Source: Alphaproteobacteria bacterium
GTDB taxonomy: Bacteria; Pseudomonadota; Alphaproteobacteria; SP197
Length of the DNA: 15,884 bases
Assembly (NCBI GenBank): GCA_022822575.1
Contig: JAJEBJ010000365.1
Coordinates: 1 to 15,884 of the forward strand
Reading direction: 5' to 3'
A program made the translations under genes and the position numbers. Below the pieces are notes generated by a model. That model had not been told where the DNA came from, made no database searches, and saw only the letters and a list, made by a program, of their open reading frames with translations. Within the stretch, counting starts at the first letter, position 1. Every line of letters starts with the position of its first letter. Positions 7,704 to 13,828 of this stretch are shown here, in pieces.

Positions 7704-8932
7704 CGGATTCGGAACTTGTCGCCGCCATTGACGTCGGCAGCAGCAAGGTCGTCTGCCTTGTTGCATGTGAGGACGAGAATGGCGGCCAGCGCATTGTCGG
7801 CGCCGGCCAGCAGGCGTCACGCGGAGTTCTCTCCGGCACCGTGGTCAACATGGAGGCGGCTGAACACTCCGTGGCGTCGGCGGTGACCCGCGCCGAGGAG
7901 TTTGCCGGGAAGACACTGCGCCGGGTGTGGGTCAGTGTTTCCGGCGGCCAGCCACGATCGGACACGGTCTCCGTCGACGTCAGCATCGCGGGCCACGAGG
8001 TTGGCGACGCTGACCTGCGCAGGGTGGTCCACAAGACACGCCAGGCGGCGCACCATCCCTCACGGGAGCTGCTGCACGCCATTCCGGTCGGCTATGCCAT
8101 CGACGGCAGCCATGGCATCCGTGACCCCCGGGGCATGGTCGGGGAGCGTCTCGGTGTCAGGGTCCACCTCGTCTCCTCGGAACGCGGACCCGTGGCCAAT
8201 CTCGAAACCTGCATCGGTCGCTGTCATCTCGACATCGCCGGACACGCCGCCTCGGCCTGTGCCGCAGCGCTTGGCTGCCTGGTGGAGGATGAGATGGAAA
8301 TGGGCGTGACCGTCATCGATTTCGGTGGCGGAACCACCGACCTCGCGATGTTCATGGAGGGTGAGTGCGTCCATGTGGATTCCATACCCATGGGCGGCCA
8401 GCACATCACGTCCGACATCGCAGAGGCCCTGTCCACTCCTGCGGAAACGGCAGAGAGGATCAAGACCCTTCATGGCAGCGTGCTCTCTTTCGAGAGTGAC
8501 AGCCAAGAGACAATCGAGATCCCCCTGATCGGCGAGAGGGACGGTGCGGTGCGGGTCATCACCCAGGCCGAACTGACCGCCATCATCCGCCCCCGCGTCG
8601 AGCACATGCTCCAGATGCTGAAAGGTCGCCTTGGCACCGAGGAGTTTGCCCAGCAGGCCGCCCGCCGCCTGGTGCTCACCGGCGGCGCATCACAGTTCCA
8701 GGGTCTGGGCGAACTCGCGGCGCGCCACCTCGGCCGCCAGGTCCGTCCGGGACATCCCATCTGGCTCAAGGGTCTGGACAGGCGAATCTCGGGCCCCGCC
8801 TTCACGGCCTGTGCCGGCCTGCTTCGCTATGCGGGGCGGGGTGGCGAGTTGGGGCGCAGTGAATTCAGCAACTGGCACGCGAGGAGAGGTCCCTTCGACC
8901 GCCTCGGCCAGTGGCTTCGACTGGCGTCGTGA
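7700..8932 (+). CDS. ftsA: Cell division protein FtsA (actin-like membrane tether)
   Basis: FtsA is the actin-fold ATPase that anchors FtsZ filaments to the inner membrane and recruits later divisome proteins. The 410 residues contain the phosphate 1 loop AAIDVGSSKVVCLV (8-21), the FtsA-specific 1C region after about residue 85, phosphate 2 VIDFGGGTTDLAMF (205-218), the adenosine motif VLTGGASQFQGLGEL (325-339) and a C-terminal amphipathic helix FDRLGQWLRL (399-408) that serves as the membrane-targeting sequence. The ATG overlaps the ftsQ stop and is preceded by AAGGAG at 7688-7693 with good spacing. A 94-base gap separates it from ftsZ. Confidence 0.97.
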   Translation: MTDSELVAAIDVGSSKVVCLVACEDENGGQRIVGAGQQASRGVLSGTVVNMEAAEHSVASAVTRAEEFAGKTLRRVWVSVSGGQPRSDTVSVDVSIAGHEVGDADLRRVVHKTRQAAHHPSRELLHAIPVGYAIDGSHGIRDPRGMVGERLGVRVHLVSSERGPVANLETCIGRCHLDIAGHAASACAAALGCLVEDEMEMGVTVIDFGGGTTDLAMFMEGECVHVDSIPMGGQHITSDIAEALSTPAETAERIKTLHGSVLSFESDSQETIEIPLIGERDGAVRVITQAELTAIIRPRVEHMLQMLKGRLGTEEFAQQAARRLVLTGGASQFQGLGELAARHLGRQVRPGHPIWLKGLDRRISGPAFTACAGLLRYAGRGGELGRSEFSNWHARRGPFDRLGQWLRLAS

Positions 8933-9024
8933 TGCACGCCGCCGGAAACATCAACACCACTGTCGGCTCCGCTCCGGAGCCAGGGGCAGGAGTGCAACAC
9001 AGCGTGCGGATACGGAGGAAGTAG
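8932..9024 (+). CDS. Possible 30-codon bridging ORF between ftsA and ftsZ
   Basis: This small open frame spans the whole ftsA-ftsZ gap. Its ATG shares a base with the ftsA stop (TGATG, 8930-8934) and its TAG ends two bases before the ftsZ ATG at 9027. The predicted 30-residue peptide starts MHAAGNINTT and ends in a basic RIRRK tail; nothing in it is recognised. No Shine-Dalgarno sequence precedes it, so translation would depend on reinitiation after FtsA. It reads through the small hairpin at 8965-8981. It could be a coupling device that keeps ribosomes moving into ftsZ, or a chance frame. Confidence 0.22.
   Translation: MHAAGNINTTVGSAPEPGAGVQHSVRIRRK
8965..8981 (+). other. Small inverted repeat in the ftsA-ftsZ gap
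   Basis: GGCTCC (8965-8970) and GGAGCC (8976-8981) form a perfect 6-bp GC-rich stem around a 5-base loop. No T-run follows, so it is not a typical intrinsic terminator. It sits about 45 bases before the ftsZ start and could be an mRNA processing or stabilising element that adjusts FtsZ relative to FtsA, but this is inference. Confidence 0.3.
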
Positions 9025-9026
9025 CG

Positions 9027-10508
9027 ATGGTCATTCAACTTGGAGTACCTGAAACGTACAGCATCAAGCCGCGGATCACGGTGTTCGGCATTGGCGGTGC
9101 AGGGGGCAATGCGGTCAACAACATGATCGTCAACGGTCTCTCCGGCGTCGAATTCGTCGTTGCCAACACCGATGCCCAGGCCCTTGAACATTCCCGCGCC
9201 GATCGCCGAATCCAGTTCGGCGCCTCGGTCACCCAGGGTCTCGGCGCCGGATCGAGGCCCGACATAGGCAAGGCGGCGGCCGAAGAGGCCCTGGAACAGA
9301 TCTCAGAGCATCTCGACGGATCGCACATGGTCTTCATCACCGCCGGCATGGGTGGAGGGACAGGCACCGGAGCGGCGCCCGTCGTGGCTCGTGCCGCTCG
9401 CGAAAAGGGCATGCTTGCCGTCGGCTTTGTCACCATGCCCTTCGACTTCGAGGGGCGGGAACGTCTTCGCATCGCCGAAGTCGGTGCCCTGGAGCTGCAG
9501 GAGGAGGTCGACACGCTGGTTGTCATTCCCAACCAGAACCTGTTCCGCGTGGCCAACGAGACGACAACCTTCGCCGATGCCTTCCAGATGGCCGACGATG
9601 TCCTTCACACCGGTGTGCGCGGCATCACGGACCTGATGGTCCAGCCCGGAGTCATCAATCTGGACTTTGCAGATGTCCGCCGGGTCATGGGTGAGCGTGG
9701 CAAGGCCATGATGGGAACAGGTGAGGCGTCGGGCGAGAAACGTGCGCTCGACGCTGCGGAAGCGGCCATTTCCAATCCCCTGCTTGACGAGGTGTCGATG
9801 AAGGGCGCCAGCGGTGTCCTCATCAACGTCACCGGGGGCAACGACCTGAAACTCTTCGAGGTCGACGAGGCGGCACGGCGCATCACCCAGGAAATCGATC
9901 CCGAGGCGCACGTCATCATCGGCACCGCCCACGACGATTCCCTCGATGGCGTGATGCGGGTCTCGCTGGTCGCAACGGGGATCAACATGACCGAGGCGGC
10001 AGTGGCCGAACCGGTCGTGCAACGCGTCGAACCGGCTCCCCGCGTTGTTGAGGAAGTCGCCGAACCAGAGGTGACCGTTCAGGAAGAAGCCGGTGACCCC
10101 GAGGAACCGCGCGAGCGTTTCATGGCCATCGAAGGCGGCAAGTCTTTCGAGTCAGACACGATGGCGGAAGACGATTCCTGGTCATTCGGGGATCAGGAGG
10201 CGGTGGCAGTTGCCGGGCACCACAGCATGGAACCGCCCCGCATGAGGGATCCCGATGACACCTTCACCGATGCAACGCCCCAGCTGAACAGGGCCGAGAG
10301 TGTGCCGGTGTCGCGCAGGCCTTCGTTCATCGATCGGGTGAAGGGGAGCATGCTTGGGTCGACGCAACGCAACCGGGCCCATGAGCCGGAAGCGGATTTC
10401 CACCATGCGGATGGTTCCCGTACCGGAGACGGGCCCACGCTGCTCCACGACTCATACAGCGGCCAGGAAGATCTGAACATTCCGTCCTTCCTGCGTCGCA
10501 GGGAGTGA
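9027..10508 (+). CDS. ftsZ: Cell division GTPase FtsZ
   Basis: FtsZ is the tubulin-like GTPase that forms the division ring. The 493-residue protein has ITVFGIGGAGGNAVNNM (17-33), the tubulin signature GGGTGTG (109-115), PNQNLFR (168-174), the T7 synergy loop NLDFADVR (211-218) that completes the neighbouring subunit's active site, and a globular core ending near residue 325. A long, acidic, probably disordered C-terminal linker of about 155 residues follows (about 325-480), then the conserved peptide DLNIPSFLRRRE (482-493) that binds FtsA and other partners. The frame is open upstream to 8631, but ATG 9027 gives the canonical N-terminus and has GGAGGAAG (9014-9021) at good spacing. The linker is longer than in E. 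coli, as is common in alphaproteobacteria. Confidence 0.97.
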   Translation: MVIQLGVPETYSIKPRITVFGIGGAGGNAVNNMIVNGLSGVEFVVANTDAQALEHSRADRRIQFGASVTQGLGAGSRPDIGKAAAEEALEQISEHLDGSHMVFITAGMGGGTGTGAAPVVARAAREKGMLAVGFVTMPFDFEGRERLRIAEVGALELQEEVDTLVVIPNQNLFRVANETTTFADAFQMADDVLHTGVRGITDLMVQPGVINLDFADVRRVMGERGKAMMGTGEASGEKRALDAAEAAISNPLLDEVSMKGASGVLINVTGGNDLKLFEVDEAARRITQEIDPEAHVIIGTAHDDSLDGVMRVSLVATGINMTEAAVAEPVVQRVEPAPRVVEEVAEPEVTVQEEAGDPEEPRERFMAIEGGKSFESDTMAEDDSWSFGDQEAVAVAGHHSMEPPRMRDPDDTFTDATPQLNRAESVPVSRRPSFIDRVKGSMLGSTQRNRAHEPEADFHHADGSRTGDGPTLLHDSYSGQEDLNIPSFLRRRE

Positions 10509-10516
10509 GGAAGGGG

Positions 10517-10535
10517 CCGGGGTTCACCACCCCGG
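10517..10535 (+). terminator. Hairpin just after ftsZ, possible terminator
   Basis: CCGGGGT (10517-10523) and ACCCCGG (10529-10535) make a perfect 7-bp stem with a 5-base loop, starting 9 bases after the ftsZ stop. No T-run follows, so termination here would be imperfect or need Rho. It may instead protect the 3' end of the ftsZ message. Confidence 0.4.
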
Positions 10536-10557
10536 TCACCTCACTGAATCCGACGAA

Positions 10558-10584
10558 CGTGCGCCCGGCCGTTGCGGGCGCACG
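10558..10584 (+). terminator. Strong 10-bp GC hairpin in the ftsZ-lpxC gap
   Basis: CGTGCGCCCG (10558-10567) and CGGGCGCACG (10575-10584) form a perfect 10-bp stem around a 7-base loop. It is the strongest inverted repeat noticed in the window. There is no following T-run, so it is either an attenuating or Rho-assisted terminator for the dcw transcript, or an mRNA-stability element. Its position 124 bases before lpxC supports partial separation of lpxC transcription from ftsZ. Confidence 0.45.
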
Positions 10585-10613
10585 GACTGTAACATTGCGC
10601 AAGCAAGCGTGAA

Positions 10614-10642
10614 TTGAAGGGGCCGGTGCCGCCTGATAGTTA
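10614..10642 (+). promoter_or_regulatory. Weak candidate promoter for lpxC
   Basis: TTGAAG (10614-10619) followed after 17 bases by TAGTTA (10637-10642) gives a partial match to a sigma-70-type promoter. The -35 matches 4 of 6 bases but the -10 is poor; GATAGT (10635-10640) matches the -10 better but leaves only a 15-base spacer. It lies after both hairpins and about 65 bases before lpxC, in the right place for a lpxC promoter. It is a guess from position and partial consensus only. Confidence 0.22.
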
Positions 10643-10708
10643 GGCTCGTGGCGTAACCCCCGAACCGGGGCCGTCGTCCGGAGAGCACACCTTGGGGAGT
10701 GAGTTTTC

Positions 10709-11584
10709 TTGAAACAGCGTACCATAGCATCCCCGGTGACCTGGACGGGTACCGGTGTTCACTTTGGCCGGAATGTGTCCATGACCGCCCTGCCGGCAAC
10801 GGTGGATCAGGGTGTGTGCTTTGTGCGCACCGATCTCTCGAATGGCGCTCGTGTGATCCCCGTGCGCCACGACCGGGTCATCAGTACGGACCACTCCACG
10901 ACGCTGGGCAATGACAGCGGTGCGACGGTGTCGACCGTCGAGCACTTCATGGCGGCTCTTTCCTTCACCGGCATCGACAATCTGACAGTTGAGATTGATG
11001 GTGCCGAAGTGCCGCTCATGGACGGCAGTTCGCTGGATTTCGTCAGGCACATCGAGGCTGCAGGTGTGCATGAGCAGGAAGCGCCGCGCAGCTACATCCG
11101 TGTCTTGAGGGAAGTCGAGGTGCGCCGCCGCGATGGATGGGCGCGTCTTGCTCCTCTGGACGGCCGCTCCGTGTCGTGCGCCATCGACTTTCCCGATTCG
11201 GCCATCGGTTACCAGGAGGCTGCCATCACCCTTGACGGCAACAGTGCGAGCTCACCGGTGGTGGCTGCCCGCACCTTTGCCACCATGGATGACATCAGGC
11301 GGCTGAGGGAGCGGGGCCTTGCCCGGCTCGAGGCGGATGATGTCGAGGATCTCGAATGTGTCATCGTCGTTGACGGCGATCGGATTCTCAACCGGAGTGG
11401 TCTGCGTTCCGCCACCGAGTGTGCCGAACACAAGGTTCTCGACGCGGTTGGCGACATGGCGCTGGCGTCGGCGCCGATTCTTGGCGCCTTTGAAGGTTAT
11501 CGCTCGGGCCATGCGCTCAATGTGGAGCTTCTCACGGCGCTGTTTGCTGACGAGGCGGCCTGGGAAAGAACCCTCGACAGCTGA
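10709..11584 (+). CDS. lpxC: UDP-3-O-acyl-N-acetylglucosamine deacetylase (LpxC)
   Basis: LpxC is the zinc deacetylase that commits UDP-3-O-acyl-GlcNAc to lipid A synthesis. The 291 residues show the family N-terminus KQRT, GTGVHFG (14-20), EHFMAAL (78-84) with the general base Glu78 and zinc ligand His79, PLMDGSS (102-108), HKVLDAVGD (241-249) carrying zinc ligands His241 and Asp245, and YRSGHALN (264-271) with catalytic His268. TTG 10709 is taken as the start because it gives the expected KQRT N-terminus, a stop lies in frame at 10700-10702, and GGGGAG (10694-10699) precedes it by 9 bases. The glycine-rich GGSLDN-type loop found before the CIVV strand in most LpxC is replaced by an acidic ARLEADDVEDLE segment (205-216). 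Active-site residues are intact, so it should be functional. Confidence 0.94.
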   Translation: MKQRTIASPVTWTGTGVHFGRNVSMTALPATVDQGVCFVRTDLSNGARVIPVRHDRVISTDHSTTLGNDSGATVSTVEHFMAALSFTGIDNLTVEIDGAEVPLMDGSSLDFVRHIEAAGVHEQEAPRSYIRVLREVEVRRRDGWARLAPLDGRSVSCAIDFPDSAIGYQEAAITLDGNSASSPVVAARTFATMDDIRRLRERGLARLEADDVEDLECVIVVDGDRILNRSGLRSATECAEHKVLDAVGDMALASAPILGAFEGYRSGHALNVELLTALFADEAAWERTLDS

Positions 11585-11597
11585 CCGTCGGACCGTG

Positions 11598-11616
11598 ACC
11601 GGGTTCATCTCCCGGT
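11598..11616. terminator. Possible bidirectional terminator between lpxC and ubiG
   Basis: ACCGGG (11598-11603) and CCCGGT (11611-11616) form a 6-bp stem with a 7-base loop, extendable by two pairs past one mismatch. It sits between the converging genes and covers the ubiG stop codon. There is no T-run on either side, so its function as a terminator is uncertain. Confidence 0.3.
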
Positions 11617-12498
11617 GACCGCAGAGGCCATGTAGTTGACCGTGCTGTCGGGTGACAGGCGCCAGCGGTTGTCGATCACGTGAAACGCAAGGCCGGTGAC
11701 ATCGGTCAGCCGGGCGCCGGAACGGCGGCACTGGCGGACCAGTTCCACGGGCCTGACGAAGCGCGAGACATCGTGGGTTCCCCGCGGCACAAGACGGGCA
11801 ATGTACTCCGCCGTGATCTTCGCCAGGACAAGTGAACGCAGTGTCCGGTTGAGGGTCGAGAAGATGATGAGCCCGCCGGGCTTCACGCAACGCACGGCAG
11901 CCGTGACAAAACTCTCGAGGCTGGACACGTGCTCCACGATTTCCAGCGCAAGAAGAGCGTCGTAGCCGGGCCGGGTGAGAGCCAGATCCTCGAGTGTTCC
12001 CTGACGCCAGTCGATGCCGAGACCGGAACGCCGGGCGTGCCGGCAGGCCACGGCAATGGCTTCGCCTGACGCATCAAGGCCTGTCATCGTGGCGCCGAGA
12101 CGGGCGAGTGGCTCGGTCACGAGGCCGCCACCGCATCCGGCATCGAGGACGGTCAGTCCCTCGAGAGGGCACGGATTGTCGCCGTCGAGACCGAAATGAC
12201 GGATGAAGTGGCGACGGATGTAGGTGAGGCGCACCGGATTGAGACGATGGAGCATCGCCAGAGGTCCATCTTCATCCCACCACTGGTCCGCGAGTTCGGA
12301 GAAGGCGCGGACTTCCGAATCGTCGACGGTGGTGTCTCCGCGGACCTGCCGGAGCAGATCGTGGTAGTCGGCCTGCTGCCACCGGTAGCGTCGGCCACGC
12401 CCTGCGTTCAATCCGTGACGGCGTAGCAGGCGACGGACCGCGGCCGGTGTCAGGCCGAGGTCCCGGGCGAGGTCTGCCGTGCCATACCATTCGGGCAT
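11605..12498 (-). CDS. ubiG: Ubiquinone O-methyltransferase UbiG with an added N-terminal helix-turn-helix-like domain
   Basis: UbiG uses S-adenosylmethionine for both O-methylations in ubiquinone synthesis. From about residue 57 on, the 297-residue protein is a clear UbiG: FSELADQWWDEDG (66-78), LHRLNPVRLTYI (83-94), the SAM motif VLDAGCGGG (117-125), LEIVEHV (185-191), VKPGG (205-209), and RGTHDVSRFVRP (239-250). Residues 1-53 are extra compared with the roughly 240-residue E. coli enzyme. They look like a small winged HTH of the MerR/excisionase kind: YGTADLARDLGLTPAAVRRLL as the two helices, then a basic turn GRGRRYRW and a final helix. No ATG, GTG or TTG lies between that domain and the conserved FSELADQWW, so a UbiG-only start is not available. 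A moderate AGGGA lies upstream of ATG 12498. It converges on lpxC and diverges from lysC. Confidence 0.9.
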   Translation of the reverse strand: MPEWYGTADLARDLGLTPAAVRRLLRRHGLNAGRGRRYRWQQADYHDLLRQVRGDTTVDDSEVRAFSELADQWWDEDGPLAMLHRLNPVRLTYIRRHFIRHFGLDGDNPCPLEGLTVLDAGCGGGLVTEPLARLGATMTGLDASGEAIAVACRHARRSGLGIDWRQGTLEDLALTRPGYDALLALEIVEHVSSLESFVTAAVRCVKPGGLIIFSTLNRTLRSLVLAKITAEYIARLVPRGTHDVSRFVRPVELVRQCRRSGARLTDVTGLAFHVIDNRWRLSPDSTVNYMASAVTGR

Positions 12499-12593
12499 TG
12501 TCTTGCGTTCCCTGTGCCTTTGAGAGTATGTAGGCGCGGCATCGCGCCGTGAAGCCCGGATCGGTCACTGCGGCGCCTTTCCCGGGCACAGCC
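12499..12593. promoter_or_regulatory. Divergent ubiG/lysC intergenic region
   Basis: This 95-base gap must carry the upstream signals for both divergent genes. On the plus strand TTGCGT (12503-12508) with TATGTA (12527-12532) 18 bases later is a weak promoter-like pair pointing at lysC. On the minus strand AGGGA lies about 10 bases before the ubiG start. No lysine riboswitch-like structure fits in so short a space, and no Shine-Dalgarno is evident before lysC. Confidence 0.35.
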
Positions 12594-13817
12594 ATGTCTC
12601 TCGTCGTCCAGAAATTCGGTGGCACGTCGCTTGGCGACATGGAGAGGATTGCCCGGGCCGCAGGTCACGTGAAGACGGCTCTGGGATGTGGACATCGCGT
12701 TATCGTGGTGGTCTCCGCCATGGCTGGCGAGACAGACCGGCTTGTCGCCCTGGCGAAGACTGCCGGCGGTGATCCCGAGGGCGCCGAACATGATGCCATC
12801 GTTGCCAGCGGTGAACAGGTATCGGCGGGGCTTCTCGCCCTGATGCTGCGTGACGCCGGCATTCCCGCGCGTTCCTTTCACGGCTGGCAGGTGCCGCTGA
12901 TCACCGATTCCTCCCACTCCCGGGCACGTGTGCTGCGCATCGAGCCCGAAGCACTTGGCGCCTGCATGGAGGCGGGCGGGGTACCTGTCGTGACAGGATT
13001 CCAGGGGGTCACGGACGACGGCCGCATCACCACGCTGGGCCGCGGTGGATCGGACTTGAGCGCGGTGACGCTTGCTGCCCGTCTCGATGCCGAACGGTGC
13101 GACATCTTCACGGACGTGGATGGTGTCTTCACCTGTGATCCGCGCATCGTTGCCAAGGCCCACAAGCTCGATATGATCACCTACGAGGAGATGCTTGAAC
13201 TCGCGTCGCAGGGCGCGAAGGTCCTGCACACCCGCTCCGTGGCCGTGGCCATGAATCACCGTGTCCGGTTGCAGGTGCTCTCCAGCTTCACCGGGGCTCC
13301 GGGAACCATGGTTGTCGACGAGGACGAGGTCGTGGAACAGCAGGTCGTCAGCGCCATAGCCTACAGCAAGGACGATGCGAAGATCACGATGATCGGCCTG
13401 CCCGATCGTCCCGGTGTCGCCGCGGCACTTTTCGGACCACTGAGCGATGCGGGCATCAATGTCGACATGATCGTCCAGAACATCTCCCCTGACGGCGAAT
13501 CGACGGACCTGACCTTCACCGTAGCCGAGAGTGACCTTGGACTGGCGCTTGATGTTCTCGCCGAATCGAACCGTGAACTCGGCGCCAGCGACATCGTTCC
13601 CGATTCCTCCGTGGCCAAGGTCTCGGTCGTCGGTGTCGGCATGCGCAGCCATGCCGGAGTCGCCGGCAGGATGTTCGCCACGCTGGCGGACAGGGGCATC
13701 AACATCCAGCTGATCTCCACATCCGAGATCAAGATCAGCGTGCTCATCGCGGAGGACTACCTGGAACTGGCCCTCAGATCCCTGCACTCGACCTATGGTC
13801 TTGACGCTGCCGATTGA
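12594..13817 (+). CDS. lysC: Aspartate kinase
   Basis: Aspartokinase phosphorylates aspartate in the first step towards lysine, threonine, methionine and diaminopimelate, the last being needed for peptidoglycan. The 407-residue monofunctional enzyme has KFGGTS (7-12), ASGEQVSA (71-78), TLGRGGSDLSAV (147-158), FTDVDGVFTCDPR (172-184), and two C-terminal ACT domains (about 265-330 and 345-400; IGLPDRPGVAAALF and VGVGMRSHAGVAGRMF) that normally bind lysine and/or threonine for feedback control. ATG 12594 gives the canonical MSLVVQKFGGTS start; a GTG at 12549 in frame would add 15 unrelated residues. No clear Shine-Dalgarno precedes the ATG. The next gene begins within 15 bases or overlaps it, so an operon is likely. 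Confidence 0.95.
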   Translation: MSLVVQKFGGTSLGDMERIARAAGHVKTALGCGHRVIVVVSAMAGETDRLVALAKTAGGDPEGAEHDAIVASGEQVSAGLLALMLRDAGIPARSFHGWQVPLITDSSHSRARVLRIEPEALGACMEAGGVPVVTGFQGVTDDGRITTLGRGGSDLSAVTLAARLDAERCDIFTDVDGVFTCDPRIVAKAHKLDMITYEEMLELASQGAKVLHTRSVAVAMNHRVRLQVLSSFTGAPGTMVVDEDEVVEQQVVSAIAYSKDDAKITMIGLPDRPGVAAALFGPLSDAGINVDMIVQNISPDGESTDLTFTVAESDLGLALDVLAESNRELGASDIVPDSSVAKVSVVGVGMRSHAGVAGRMFATLADRGINIQLISTSEIKISVLIAEDYLELALRSLHSTYGLDAAD

Positions 13818-13828
13818 GCCGCCCCGTG

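Noticed and set aside
12499..12593. Lysine riboswitch upstream of lysC
   Set aside because: The gap is only 95 bases and shared with the divergent ubiG; no multi-helix structure of the needed size can be seen.
12450..13787. Long minus-strand open frame opposite lysC (445 codons), extending into ubiG
   Set aside because: It overlaps both lysC and the start of ubiG, and the protein is His/Asp/Gly-rich shadow sequence without a family match.
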